DNA of 64,000 nt from Mytilus galloprovincialis (lineage: Eukaryota; Mollusca; Bivalvia; Mytilida; Mytilidae): the NCBI RefSeq assembly GCF_965363235.1, contig NC_134851.1, forward strand, positions 29,008,847 to 29,072,846, read 5' to 3'. Shown in pieces: positions 1 through 11,387 of this stretch. Both the position numbers and the translations under genes were made by a program. The notes under the pieces were generated by a model. It was given only the letters and a program-made list of their open reading frames with translations. It had not been told where the DNA came from and searched no databases. Every line of letters starts with the position of its first letter. Positions within the stretch are counted from its first letter, which is position 1.

Positions 1-9
1 TACAAAAAG

Positions 10-187
10 TTCCCATGGGAATTAATTCTTCCCATGGGAACAAATTTTCTTCCCATGGGAACAATTTTTCTTCCCATGGGAACAATATTTCTTCCCATGG
101 GAACAAATCTTCTTCCCATGGGAACAATTTTTCTTCCCATGGGAACAATTTTTTTTCACATAGGAACAATTTTTCTTCCCATGGGAA
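10..187. repeat. 21-bp array of the palindrome TTCCCATGGGAA
   Basis: Nine copies of the 12-bp palindrome TTCCCATGGGAA, one of them degenerate (155-166), start at 10, 29, 50, 71, 92, 113, 134, 155 and 176. From 29 onward the spacing is exactly 21 bp. The spacers are AT-rich (roughly ACAATTTTT/C). Open frames here on both strands only reflect the 21-bp period being a multiple of three and are not genes. A second array with the same palindrome and spacing lies at 22,546-22,936. Confidence 0.95.
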
Positions 188-364
188 CATACTATATTAC
201 AATACAAACATTATTTTCCATTTGAATTTTTTTCTTCATAAAAATTACAATTTGTTGCAAATACTGGATATATGAGAATAAAAGAGAATATACTTCTGCC
301 TTAGCTGGATGGAAAGCTGTAGGGCATAACACATTTTTGGAACCTTGTAAAACATCTCAGAAAA

Positions 365-760
365 GCAGATTTGTCTCCGAGACAAGTTTGCAATTCCGCT
401 GAGTGCAAAAGTTGTTCACCTTAATTTTTGGAGTTAAGTCAAAGTGAAGTTGATAACTTGGTTGGTATTGGTTCCCTGATATTTGTCCTAAAATTGTTTG
501 GCTCTAGCACCACTGTTAAAAAAGTTATGCCCCTTTTTTCAACAATTTCCTTAGAGGAATAGTTGTTTTCCTCAAGGGAAATCAAATTTCCCTAAAGGAA
601 AAAGATTTTTCCTCAAAGGGAAATTGTTTTTTCCTCAAGGGAAATTGTTTTTTCAAGGGAAAAAGATTTTCTTCAAGACAACAAATTTCCTCTAATGAAA
701 TCATTGTGCTTCAAATTTCCTCTAAAGAAATTTCTGAACATCAAATTTCCCTTATTTGTT
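365..760. repeat. Palindrome element: conserved module plus TTTCC...GGAAA array (copy 1)
   Basis: A module at about 365-545 is followed by imperfect palindromes of the type TTCC-TNNNN-GGAA centred near 553, 574, 594, 615, 637 and 657, so again about 21 bp apart. More diverged half-palindromes run to about 745. The same module and array recur in inverted orientation at 20,860-21,240, sharing the stretches around AGCACCACTG and the GGAATTGCAAACTTGTC end. Non-autonomous repeat; no coding capacity is seen. Confidence 0.8.
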
Positions 761-1148
761 CTTGTTAAACATTTCTTCGCTATACCATGTATACAAACAG
801 TATGAATATAATTATTACAAGACTGTATAGTTGATGCAAATGATATTCAAAACTTTCATAAATGTTTGACTCAACATTTTAATGACATTGAAAATTGTAA
901 AGTCTGACTGTTTGGATCTAGGTATTGTTCATACTTTTTATAAAATTTAACTATGATTTATAAAAAAAATTTGTAGCAAATGATTCTGTTTTCTTTGTAA
1001 TTGTTTCAATGCAATACATTAATAAGCAACCAATTTGAATGTCATACCATTTGTGGTGTTCTAAAGAATTTGTTTATATATTTGCAGATTAAATAATAAA
1101 ATATACACTTTTCGTGTTATTTTAAATTAAAATTTTCTTCTGTTTCAG
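761..1148. other. AT-rich sequence, probable intron
   Basis: No gene, RNA or recognised repeat is visible. It ends in a long pyrimidine tract and the TTTCAG acceptor of the exon at 1,149, so it is probably intron of that plus-strand gene. Confidence 0.4.
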
Positions 1149-1542
1149 CTTGTGTACAGTTTTCAATCCACTACGTAAGAATTCAGTGAATACATTATTC
1201 CATTCACTTTATAACATTTTCCTTCAATTCTAAGAGAAAACATTTTTGCAAATTGTTCTTCAATGATCTTCTTCCGTATATTTGATATGAGGGAGCGATA
1301 TAAATGAGTGGATAAAACTGGTGTTCCTTTGTTCTGCATTCTCCTTTCTTTCGAATAATATATATAATATGTTGTTGCTTTTATGCAATAGTGTTTTTGT
1401 GTATCTATGATAGAACTCCATTTTGTTTATTGGCATTATCATGTGATAATGGTGAAATTTCCTGTTTCTTTTTTGCAGGAAAGCACACATTCCAGTTCAA
1501 ATTAATCCAATTATGCACTTTGTAAATAAATTTCAACTTTAA
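1149..1542 (+). CDS. Last two coding exons of an unidentified host gene
   Basis: Two exons are inferred from splice signals. Exon 1,149-1,174 (26 nt) has the acceptor TTTTCTTCTGTTTCAG and the donor GTAAGA. Exon 1,479-1,542 has the acceptor CCTGTTTCTTTTTTGCAG. Read in phase 0 the first gives LVYSFQST plus two bases, and the second completes the codon and runs through KAHIPVQINP to a TAA at 1,540-1,542 with no internal stop. Candidate AATAAA poly(A) signals follow near 1,609-1,622. The product is not recognised and only the last 29 residues are visible; upstream exons would lie left of 1,149 or outside the window. The signals are good but the peptide is short, so a chance pairing is possible. 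Confidence 0.45.
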
Positions 1543-1827
1543 GTTTCCTCTTCAGTAATGACCTATTGATCATGAAAACCAAGATGTCTGATCACCTATA
1601 AATACACAAAATAAACAAATAAAATGTTATAAATGGAGAGAGAAACAGCAATAAATGTTTTTCATATGTATCTTTCTTTATTAAAATTCATTAAGTAAAC
1701 TTGAAACTTGCGAAAAATAATTAGCTGTGATGTAAGACTAGAAAGTATAAAACGCAAAATAAAGTTGTAGCGAAAAATTAGTTGATTTACATTAGTCCAG
1801 TCTGTGTTTGCAGGAAATTTACATCAT

Positions 1828-2160
1828 AGGTTGCCATATTCCTATTGTGCCTGTCCAAAGTTCAGAGCCTGTAGTTTTTGTAAGTTTAGTCTGACACTAA
1901 AATTTAGTGGTTGTTGTTGTTTCATACCGGTTATATTTATTTTTTGTAATTTATTTTGTAATAAACTAGGTAATTAGTTTTACAGTTTGGACATGTTGGA
2001 TTGTTTCAATTTTTCATCTTTGGGTCTTTTATAGCTGCCTTCTTTGACTATAGGGTATGGATTTTCTCATTATTGAAGGTCGTCACAGGCCTACAATTGC
2101 TTTCTTAAAGCCATGATAGTTTTCATATTTAATATACCACATCTTTTAATTTTTATAGTA
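1828..2160 (+). repeat. Diverged bivalve SINE-like repeat, family A
   Basis: Shares the order of landmarks of the copy at 33,655-33,968: GCCTGTCC, GAGCCTGTA, GTGGTTGT, CTTTTATAGCTG, GTATGG, ATTGAAGG and finally ATACCACATCTT. It is clearly older, with many substitutions. Such copies are very common in mussel introns and UTRs. Confidence 0.65.
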
Positions 2161-2394
2161 ATCATGATTATCATCTTTCAAGTTCAACAACTTTAAAAAA
2201 TAAATAAAAGTGGCCTTACCATTTAGGTTTAGTTTGCTTCTGCAAATTTTAAATTGCCTATCATTTCTGCTGTTTATAATTTCTCTGTATCTTCTATAGT
2301 TCTTGTCCTATACATAAAAGAGTAAAAGTTATTATTGAATGGCATCTTGCATCAATATTTTTTTTGCTGTTTAATGTACATGATGTATATTAAT

Positions 2395-3005
2395 GTGTGT
2401 TTAATAAGAAGAGTGCACACGCTGAAATGTCTCGCCTTCTTTTACTAATCATTGATAATATGTTGATAGTCCTAAGTATAAAGCTTTATCACAACTGTCA
2501 CATAAACTTAACATTAACCAAGATAAATAAATAAAGACTAATGAACCATGAGAATGAGGTCAATGTCAGATGAACCATGCCAGGCAGACATATACAGCTA
2601 ACAAGGCTTCAATGCAACAATTATAGTTGACCTATTACTTATAGTTTAAGAAAAATAGACCAAATCAAAAAAACACTGATCAATGAACCGTGAAAATGAG
2701 ATCAAGGTCAAATAAAACCTGTGCCACTGACATATAGATCAAAAAATATTTCTATACACCAAATACAGTTGACCTATGGCTTATAGTATTTAATAGATAA
2801 AGACCAAAACTCAAAAACTTAATTTTGACCACTGAACCATGAAAATGAGGACAAGGTCAGATGACATCATCCCACTAGACATGTACACCTTACAATCATT
2901 TCATACAACAAATATAGTAGACCTATTGCATAAAGTATGAGAAAAACAGACCAAAACACAAAAACTTAACTATAACCACTGAACCATGAAAATTGTCATA
3001 AATAG
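2395..3005 (+). repeat. 147-bp tandem repeat unit (bivalve dispersed element fragment)
   Basis: A leader with GAAATGTCTCGCC is followed by repeated units, each holding TGAACCATGAAAATGAGG. Landmarks at 2,542, 2,684, 2,833 and 2,980 give periods of 142, 149 and 147 bp. Each unit also has a GTTGACCTAT-type segment and GGTCAAGGTCA-type half-sites. A decayed copy of the leader and first unit is at 29,893-30,062. Confidence 0.8.
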
Positions 3006-3396
3006 CATAGACACCTCTTAGTTTTGAGAACAACATGCGTTAATTGTGCAAGTATAATCATTGATAAATCATGCACAAGATTGACTTTTTTTAAAAAGCC
3101 TATATATTGAAATTTTCTGAAAATATTGCATGCATTTATTAATATGACCAATTTCAAGAAATGCGCAAAGATGTGAGATGATTTATATAATTGTAATTTC
3201 AGGAATTTACAGTAAAGGCTTTCATCCCCACTGTATTTTGCACTTTTCCCACGTCAGGAGCCAGAAGTTATGGCCTTTGTGACCTTTGTATGATTTTTAT
3301 TTTAGTTTCTTTTTTAATATCAAAGAGTTTAATATGACGTCCATTATCACTCAACTAGTATACATTTTTGTTTAATGGCAAGCTAAAGCATGCCTC

Positions 3397-4040
3397 ACAG
3401 GCAGGGATCCAGGAGGGTCTGAGGGTTGGACATGTTGGAACCCCCTTTCTACATTGTTCTTTATTGGACGATCAATGCATTTGAATTTTAAAATTAACAC
3501 CATTCGAACGTAAATATATATCAAAATTAAGATGCTGCAATGTACAATCCCAGTAGAGCTGGGAAGATGGTATAAGTCATTCCAAAAGAAGAAAGGACAT
3601 GCAATCTGTGTTTAACTGCAATTGGCAATGAATTCCATTATTTATTTGAATGCAATTCTTTATTAGTTAAAAATATCAGAAATCAGCATATTTCAGAGTA
3701 CTATGTGAAATATCAGAATTAAGCAAAAATGAAAGGACTAACTGTCATTGACAAATATTAACTTATTATTTAAAAATGTGTCTATATATATTCATTTCAA
3801 AGTTAACTAAAATATTATAATGTTAAAATATTATAATATAAAGTAATTTTCCATATATTTTATTTCTAAGTTGTTTTATTTTTTTTTTTAATTGTATGTG
3901 ATTGTATTTTGTAATTTACCTCTTGTTTCACATGTCAATGTGACGGAGTGTTTTTCAAATAAAGCATATTGTATTGTATTGTATTGAATGGGGACATGTA
4001 GTTGGACCCCCCCCCCCATTTGTCTTTGGTTAGGGGCCCC
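3397..4040 (-). repeat. GGATCC/poly-G bivalve repeat (family C), split by a LINE tail
   Basis: The left half (3,397-3,486) contains GGATCCAGGAGGG and GATCAATGCATTTGAAT. The right half (from 3,984) contains GAATGGGGACATGTAG, a C-run and GGTTAGG. Joined, they match the reverse complement of the uninterrupted copy at 16,995-17,105. TTGAAT borders the insert at 3,481-3,486 and 3,984-3,989. Confidence 0.7.
3487..3983 (+). mobile_element. 5'-truncated LINE 3' end with (TATTG)n tail
   Basis: About 500 bp of a non-LTR retrotransposon. Near 3,535-3,725 the sequence reads as the C-terminal end of an ORF2 protein, with PVELGRW followed after a frameshift by CNLC and GNEFHYLFEC, the CCHC-type zinc motif, and an in-frame stop. 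The 3' end has AATAAAG and a TATTG repeat tail. A TTGAAT direct repeat on both sides is a good target-site duplication candidate. The minus-strand fragment at 6,012-6,719 has the same protein motif order, so the two probably belong to one LINE clade, different from the long element at 9-15 kb. Confidence 0.75.
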
Positions 4041-4168
4041 TCCTCGGGTTGTGGGATTTTCTCGTTGCATTGAAGACCCATTGGTGCCCTTTGGCTGCTA
4101 TCTGCTCTTTGGTCTTTTGATACATTCCCCATTTACATTTCGATTTTATATTCAGTTCTATTATAAAT

Positions 4169-6011
4169 GTTAGACTTCTTGTTGATTTGGTTTCACATTT
4201 CGGCTTCGTCTGACAGAGGAAAGAGTTCCAGAAATAAAATAGCCTTGCAAGACGTCATAATTATTTAGACTAGATTTTCACCATCAACATTGTTAAGCTT
4301 GTCTCACTGTGGAAGAAATGAGTCTGGCGCTTTTACAAAAATATAATTGTCTGTGCTGACAGGGGAGTGTGTGTGCATACCATTATTTAAATTTTCTAAA
4401 CCTTCTTTTTCAATATTTTGTGCATTTCTTGGTAATATACTGTCAGACCTCGAGTGCTGCTTTACAAAAACGATCAACTTACAAGTAATGTAGGGGAAGG
4501 AAACTAGCTAAAAAGACCAAAAATAAGCCACAACTAATGGGGTCTCATTGGGGGTTCTGTTCACGGATCTCGCTTTATAGTTACTATTTATTTTTTTTAG
4601 ATTCCCGCATCCCGCTTACACTATGTAAGTAAACAATTCTAATATTTTTGTAATTTCCTATGTCCCGCTAAACTTCATTTCCAGTTTTCACGGCACAATA
4701 ATTTGACTATTAGTGACACTAAGTACTGTGGTATTTTCAGTGGGTATTTTACCAATAAGGCCATATATTTCGGTGTGTAGAAATACCGCTAAGGAATTCT
4801 TAATGGCGCTGACTAAGAAGAAAGTTTTTGCATTAAGGACACCAGAGACATATATATACATGTGTATATATGTCTCTGAGGACACTAAAACGATGTTTTA
4901 AGATCACAGAGAATATGGATATATAGGAGGATATGATTAAATACCTCATATCTGTAAAGTTAGGTATCAATAGATATTGTAATTTTGAAGTTAAATGACT
5001 TTTAATCAACGCGTGCCACTCGGCACGTGACCAACGGCTTATTGCAAATTCACTAATCATCATGTTCATTCAACCTAATCCAATACACAATTGTCTTTTT
5101 ATCGTTACTTATTGATTAATTAATGGTTGTTGTTGAATAAACCTAACGGTTTAGCGTGGTAAAATTTCAAGTTTATGAAAGAAAAATAAAAAAAAAAATG
5201 AATTTTGTGTTTTAAAACTTTGCCTTTGTTATATTTTGTTTTTAAGGAAATTGCTATGCAAGCTTTTTTTAAATTAAAGAACCCTATTTTGAGATACAAA
5301 TTGAGACAAAAATGCTTTTGAGATTTCGTTTCCTTGTTAACAACACAAGAGTTTACATATATTATCATTATACCTTGAATGAGTTACATATGCATGAGAG
5401 TATGTGGTGTCCGTGGGGTTCTTCAAAATCCGATTACAGAAGTAATATAGAAAAACTCCAAGAGGTAAAATTATATTACGTTTTAAAAAGAGACTATAAA
5501 TCATAACTGTCTCCTATGAACAATAACTTTAAAACTGATGTCAATGCTTTTTTTTTAACAATTCATCTTTATTTCAACAATTGAAGATGAATACCATTTT
5601 ATTTTATAATGTAATAAGCATCGTGATGTAAGAAATATAATTCACAATGTGTAGGCGCGAATCTAGAGCTTGAAGCGGAGGTTTGGGGGAGGGGGTACGT
5701 GATAAATGTTTAGAATACTAGAGAAGTTTTCTTGTTATATAAAACCATATGTTTTTCAATAAATGGCAAACTTTTTGTTCATCCGACATATGGTTACTCT
5801 AAATAAACTTTTGATTAGTTTAATGATTTGATTACAGATCGTATCTACCCGTTTTGCAATTGCTGTATCACCCTAAATGAGGCTAATAAAGATATGTATA
5901 ATAAAATATAGAGGTAGCAGTCTTGGATTGTCTTAATTAAATCCTTTGATCCTCTAATTATCAAGTTACCCTCTGGCCAATGTAATTATGACTTGTGTAT
6001 ATTTAAAGAAG
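4169..6011. other. No gene seen; AT-rich with one hairpin
   Basis: No ORF with coding character or convincing splice pair was found. A near-perfect inverted repeat lies at about 4,850-4,884 (CAGAGACATATATATAC facing GTATATATGTCTCTG). Short frames on both strands are low-complexity AT translations. Confidence 0.5.
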
Positions 6012-6719
6012 TTACTATATATATATCTTTATTCTCATAAAGCAAATGCATTACATCGGTACAGAGATAACAAATACAACAATAATTTTTTACAATATGT
6101 ACAAAACAAGCGAGAGATGTTACAAAAGTTACAAGCCAGGAGTACAAGCACGGGCCGACAAACACAAGTATTTATATTTTCTATAAAAAAAACAAAGCTT
6201 CTTCAGAACTGGTTTTCTTGTACTTGACATTTACTTCAGAGAATTTAACTGTATTTTGCCGTTTTGTAAAATATGCAGTTAAAAACTCTTTTCGTGTTTG
6301 ATTGAAAAATTTGCATTCAAATATAAAATGATATTCGTCACCTATTTGTCGATTGTTACATAGACTGCAAAAGCGGTTTTCTCTGATTACGTTTTGCCAT
6401 CTTCCTGTTTCAATCGGCAACTTAGTATTAGTCGTTTGAAACCGACAAAAAACAATAGCGTCTTTGAAGTCCAAAATATTAAAATATTCTTCAATTTCAA
6501 GTTTTTCTTAAAATTTTTGTAGTTTATACCTTTTGACGAATTTTGAATGAGGGAATTCCAGTTCTGAATATATTGATCTAGCAATCTCTGCTTTATGACA
6601 GTTTTTAACCATTCTTTATTAACAAAATTTTGTGACTCCCATATGTTTGAGAAACCACAATCTTGAAATATTTTTTGTATAAACAAGATCCATTTTATCT
6701 GGTTATTATGTAGCGACAA
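6012..6719 (-). pseudogene. Dead LINE ORF2 C-terminal fragment
   Basis: On the minus strand a frame opening at 6,719 carries a region typical of the RT C-terminus of CR1/RTE-like LINEs (WLKTVIKQRLLDQYIQNWNS). Around 6,475 the reading shifts to a second frame carrying TKLPIETGRWQ and the zinc motif CSLCNN...GDEYHFIFEC, so at least one frameshift is present. The 3' end is near 6,012, after GAGAATAAAGATATATATA. There is no RT core, so the copy is strongly 5'-truncated. It matches the motif order of the fragment at 3,487-3,983. Confidence 0.8.
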
Positions 6720-9111
6720 CGTGTCACCCTATTCAATATATAGTAAAGATAACGTTAAAAAATATTTTCAAGCGGTGTGGTTGGGTGTCACGTTGACAGG
6801 GGGGGGGGGGGGGGGGGCTGGGTTCACCTTAATTATGATTAAAACATGTTTTTTGTACTGCCTCTAATCAACAGAAACTAAAATCTCATTAAAAATGAAA
6901 AATTAGAATATATTTTAATATAAAATTTGTAGAACAGAAGTTAAGTATCCCATAAAACATAATGAATCATTATACATGCAGAGACCAAAGCAGCAAAGAT
7001 ATAGTCAATAGAATCTATTTGCATTTGCCTATGTTCTATCCTTATAAAACCTTGCTGTGAGGCATGGTCCCTGACATCAGAAAAATGAATGAAGTATTGG
7101 CAACTGGACGTTAAGCAACCAAATATAAATCCTCACTTTTCCGTGAAGTGTTCACAATTATTTGTCTTTTTAAAATTAAAAGGATTAAAAATTCCCAAAC
7201 TGAAAAGAGTTGAAAATACTTTATTACTTTAGAAGTAAAAATTATAACAGACAGAATAAATACGGCAGAAACAAACAAATGGGAAAAAAATAGAGAACAA
7301 TTTAAAATACCATATATACATGTTTAAACAGTATACTAGCAGATTATGAACGGGTCAAGGTTGAGCGAACGTGAATTTCTACCTATTACACTAAAAAGGT
7401 GACAATCAATTTTTTTAGGCACGTGTCGAATACACATTCGATAACTTTCTAATTAAAAAAAGGTATAATTGTAAAATTTAAAATTATGAATTTTTAAAAA
7501 GTCTATTTTTATATGCCATGTCCTTTGTAACAGTTGTATCATTCCATCAGGTCCTTAGTGCACATTTTTGTTCTTAACTAAGGAGATCCTTTGCGGTATT
7601 ACTACGGACCCCATATATTTGAAGCTGTTCAAAATACTGTACATTATAGGTACGTGTATCAGATTGAACAATAATTGTCATATATATAAAAAGAATAGGT
7701 AATCTGGTATGAAATATGTCCACTGAAACGACCGTGCAAGTGCTATATATATATTATAGCCAGTCAAGGTCGTTAAAAACTTCCATTTGTTGTTGTCCAC
7801 TGAAAATAAGCTCTTGAATACACGAATCCCCGTTTTATTAATGCCAAATTTATTTGTTAGTATTTCTTATTCTTTTTCTTATGATTTTATCATATTTTTT
7901 TGTGAAATTTTCTGTGTGGTTGAACATGAAATTGCCTCCGATGCTACAAAGAAAATTTGTTTAATGTCAAATGTTGCAATATATGCTAAGTATTACACGT
8001 GGACAGGATGTTCCCCAAAAAATAAGTTATACACACCCCAAGGGTACACGCTAGTATCATATGGAAAATTACTGGGTCACCTGTAAGATGGTAATCAGCC
8101 ATGCAACTAATCAGGTTACTTAACTGACCATGTCACTTCAATTTAAAGTTTATCGGTAGATCAAAATGATAAATTCGTTTTAATTAAACATTTCAGATCT
8201 AAAGGATTTATCATTATAATGAAGTGAAATAATTAAACCATATCGTATTATTTTCAAAAGATTATTTATTTTCATATTTTTTTTATCTATGCCGGGAAAG
8301 AATTGAAAACTGTATTTATAATTTTTAAATTTATTTTATAAAAAATCCGTGTAGGTCTCATGAAATGGAACCCACGCATTCCTACTTAAGATTTATAAAG
8401 GAGTAGGTTCAATAAGACCCATTTTCGGCCCCAAAATATAGCAGTTTTACTAAATTGTATCAAATGATCTAGGCGCATGCGTGAGGATCGGGAAGGAAAA
8501 ATTTTTTCTCCGAGAATTTCATCAAGTTTTCGATATAATCTGTGAATTACATATTACATTGGGAAGATTACATTTAGAAAGGGACTAATATTCATTGTGC
8601 TCAGTAAGGTTTCTCTTTTTGAATGGAGTTCCAGTCAAAATAACGGATAAAATAACTTTGCAAAATTACCGGCATCTACCTTTGTTTGACATTTGGCGGG
8701 ACTGTGAAAATTTTGGTCAATTCACTTGCAAAATCAAATTTACATCAAAGGAAGAATGGTTACAGCTAACCCTATTTGAGAGACAAACAACTGATCTATC
8801 ATACAAGATAAAAACTTCATCTCAGTTATTTTAAGGCTGAAATCCGCAATTATTTAATTTCAAGTTGGAACGTTACAGTTAGGTTATTGGATATATCATC
8901 CGTTCGGAACAGTAAAAACATTGTGAAAACAACAAGTCAGTGTGATCAGGAGAACGGGCAGTATAGAATTAAGTATTAAAAGAGAAGAGAATACGGTAAG
9001 AGTATCATTTCTAATCATTTATGTCTGCTGTGTTGTGATGTGATGTCTTGTTGTGTGACAGCTTTTTGTGTGTAACTAAACGTTTGCAACGAAGATATAT
9101 GTAATTTGTAA
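6720..9111. other. No supported gene; poly-G tract and possible LINE 5' region
   Basis: A G-run of about 18 lies near 6,800. The segment around 8,340-8,480 (GACCCATTTTCGGCCCC) resembles a dispersed bivalve repeat. A 79-codon frame at 8,595-8,834 has no recognisable domain. The last few hundred bases probably include the 5' UTR of the LINE that follows, but I see no target-site duplication to fix its start. Confidence 0.4.
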
Positions 9112-9898
9112 ATGAGTACCAGGTTAAAACAATATATAAGAGACCAACCACACAAACCGTGTAATAAGGAAAAATATAGAACACCAATATTAGTGTCAGA
9201 CAGTAAGGGATTCACCCTCCGAAATCATAGCCCAGACAGTGAGTTCCCATTTGAACTCTGGTGCTGCTCAGGGGCAAGAACACATAAACTTGTAGATCTG
9301 ATTGAAGAGAGGATCACAAAGGCGGTTAAAAGGCATGGTAAAATTGTTATTTACCTTTGGGCCGGTACATGTGACATTACGCAAAAGGCTGGCAAATATA
9401 TAAGACTGCGAAGTAGTAGTAATAAAGCAGTGGAGGAAATTATATCTGAATATAATAGAGCAATAAAAAATAGTAGAGAAGTTTCACACACAGGCAAAAT
9501 TGAAAATAGTGGACTGTCCTATTTCATCAATACAACAGTGGAATAAAAATAAAGGGCATTATAATCCGTCCATCTTTAAAAGTGAGGACAGTAATCTGAC
9601 TAAACAAATAACATTTCTAAACAAGAAAATCTGGTGTATAAATAAAAAGTTGGGTACAAACTCGGTGAGAACAAGCCAGTTCTATTTTAGGAGTAGAAAA
9701 GAAAGATCACATCGATCAAGAAAATCTATTAAAATCTCATTGAATAATAAAGACGGTGTCCATCCAGGGAAACTATTAAGCTTGGCAATAACTAAAAAAC
9801 TTTTGTTAGACTCGTATAAAGAGTGCTTTATTACCATCCCTGATAACACAATCCTTCAAATTTTAGTTGAAGAAGAAGAGCTTAAGTCCATTATCTAG
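9112..9898 (+). pseudogene. SGNH-hydrolase-like LINE accessory ORF, frameshifted
   Basis: The first frame (9,112-9,546) has PILVSDSKGFTLRNHSP, an SGNH block-I-like segment in which S-D-S-K would hold the nucleophile, followed by WCCSGARTHKL and IYLWAGTCDIT. A second frame (in use from about 9,490 to the stop at 9,898) continues with IVDCPISSIQQWNKNKGH and ends in a block resembling the SGNH D-x-x-H motif (KDGVHPG). Both halves resemble esterase-like proteins that I recall from other invertebrate LINEs. A single shift near 9,490-9,500 separates them, so this copy cannot make the whole protein without frameshifting. In known LINEs such esterase domains sit in ORF1; here it is a separate reading frame 180 bp upstream of the zinc-finger ORF1. 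Its role is unproven; membrane or lipid association of the RNP has been suggested for related proteins. Confidence 0.7.
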
Positions 9899-10079
9899 CA
9901 GGCTGAAACTGGAAATACAGAAGACAAGGCAAGTGTTTACAAGATACAGAATCTGGATACAGGGCGGTGAGTGTTTACTTTCTTATTAATACTTACCTAA
10001 AAACAGTCTCATACAAACTAAATTTATTCCTGTAAATTGGAAATACATATATAAGTATAGATAATCAAGTGATCTCCTG

Positions 10080-11387
10080 ATGCCTCCTAAAAGAAAAAGC
10101 ACAAGGTCGCTGTCAAACAAATTGTTGGTCCTTGTTAATGAGACAGAAGAAGATCCATTTGAAGGGAAAGTAAGCACTAATAGCTCAGAAAGTAGCAAAA
10201 GTGAAATAAAACAGACAGTAGAAAAAACGGACAACTGTTACGGTTGTAATCAGGAAGACCCCCCAAAAGGATTATCAAAAATCAAGAAGGTAATCTGGCT
10301 GTCCTGTGATATATGTAACAAATGGTGGCATAGTGCATGTGCAAGCTATACCAATAAAGAAGCACAAAGGATTGTCGAAGATAAAATCAAATTCGTATGC
10401 GCCTTCTGCGTTATATCCAAGGCACCTATATACATACAGGCACAAGAAATAATTAGCGCCAAATTCAAGGAAGTAAAGAACAAAGATGAGAACAGCATAG
10501 AACACAGCATAAATGACAAGATTGACAAATTAGTAGAAATAACTAAAACAATACTACTAAATGAAAACATACCAGATACAAAGAATAAAATATACATAAA
10601 ACCAACAGAGAGTACGCAAACAGACTCACAATCTATACTTATAATTGACAACATTATAGTGGAAGATAAGACAGCGCTTAGAGACAGTAGGAACATCAGA
10701 AAGGAGTTAAACAAAATTCCAGTATTAACCAATAAAGTCGAATCAGCTTATAGTCTACCACATGGTGGAATAGCACTACATCTCAAAGACAAGAAAGATA
10801 GCAAGAAAATAGTGGACTCCTGGGCAACAACAAATCTAGGTGGTAACTCCATAATTCATACACCACGTCGGAGTCAACAAACGAGTACAGTAACATACCT
10901 ACACAATATACCAACAAAGATAGAGGAAAGTTACATACAAAAAGAACTAAGTAAAGATTACAACGTGAGCAGGGTACACAGACTAAAATACAGAGACACA
11001 GGCAAACACCTTCCAGTAGTCAAAGTAACATTTAAAGATTGCGACTCAGCAGAAAAAGCATTGAAATCAGAGGGTATATATGTCCCAGAGACTGACAAAA
11101 GAGAAAAATTTGAGCCAGACAGAAAATCTAAAGTGACGAGGTGCTTCAACTGCAATAAACTAGGCCACATAGCAAGAATCTGCTCCTACAAGCACGCTTG
11201 CAGCAACTGTGCTAAGGAGGAGTGCATCCTCAAACAGTGCACGTCAGCTCCCAAGTGTGTGAACTGTGGTGAAGACCATCCGTCAACGTCAGCAAGGTGC
11301 CCAAAGTATAAGCAAGTGCTAAAGAGACTAGAAATACAACGGATACTAAGTGCTGAAACCCGTCAGGATGAAAATCCTTCTTATTAA
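10080..11387 (+). CDS. LINE ORF1: PHD finger, RRM-like segment and CCHC knuckles
   Basis: 435 residues from an ATG. Residues about 53-110 hold a C4HC3 pattern (CYGC, CDIC, WWHSAC, CAFC) as in PHD fingers. About 265-335 (from VTYLHNIPTKIEE to VVKVTFKDCDSAEKAL) looks like an RNA-recognition-type fold, as in the ORF1 proteins of I and Jockey-like elements. About 354-410 carries gag-type zinc knuckles, CFNCNKLGHIARIC then CSNC and CVNCGEDHPSTSARC. The expected role is RNA binding and RNP formation for target-primed reverse transcription; the PHD finger could tether the RNP to chromatin (inference). The frame is uninterrupted. It overlaps the ORF2 start by 20 nt, which suggests ORF2 is translated by reinitiation or a related process. 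Confidence 0.85.
   Translation: MPPKRKSTRSLSNKLLVLVNETEEDPFEGKVSTNSSESSKSEIKQTVEKTDNCYGCNQEDPPKGLSKIKKVIWLSCDICNKWWHSACASYTNKEAQRIVEDKIKFVCAFCVISKAPIYIQAQEIISAKFKEVKNKDENSIEHSINDKIDKLVEITKTILLNENIPDTKNKIYIKPTESTQTDSQSILIIDNIIVEDKTALRDSRNIRKELNKIPVLTNKVESAYSLPHGGIALHLKDKKDSKKIVDSWATTNLGGNSIIHTPRRSQQTSTVTYLHNIPTKIEESYIQKELSKDYNVSRVHRLKYRDTGKHLPVVKVTFKDCDSAEKALKSEGIYVPETDKREKFEPDRKSKVTRCFNCNKLGHIARICSYKHACSNCAKEECILKQCTSAPKCVNCGEDHPSTSARCPKYKQVLKRLEIQRILSAETRQDENPSY

Larger units (their letters stand above)
3215..4168 (+). repeat. SINE-like repeat family B, split by a later insertion
   Basis: The 5' part (3,215-3,385) and 3' part (about 4,045-4,168, ending in TACATTCCCCATTTACATT) together match the complete minus-strand copies at 17,930-18,235 and 35,135-35,440. 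The roughly 650 bp between them is another repeat (family C), itself split by a LINE tail. The copy is well diverged, so it is the oldest layer of the nest. Confidence 0.65.
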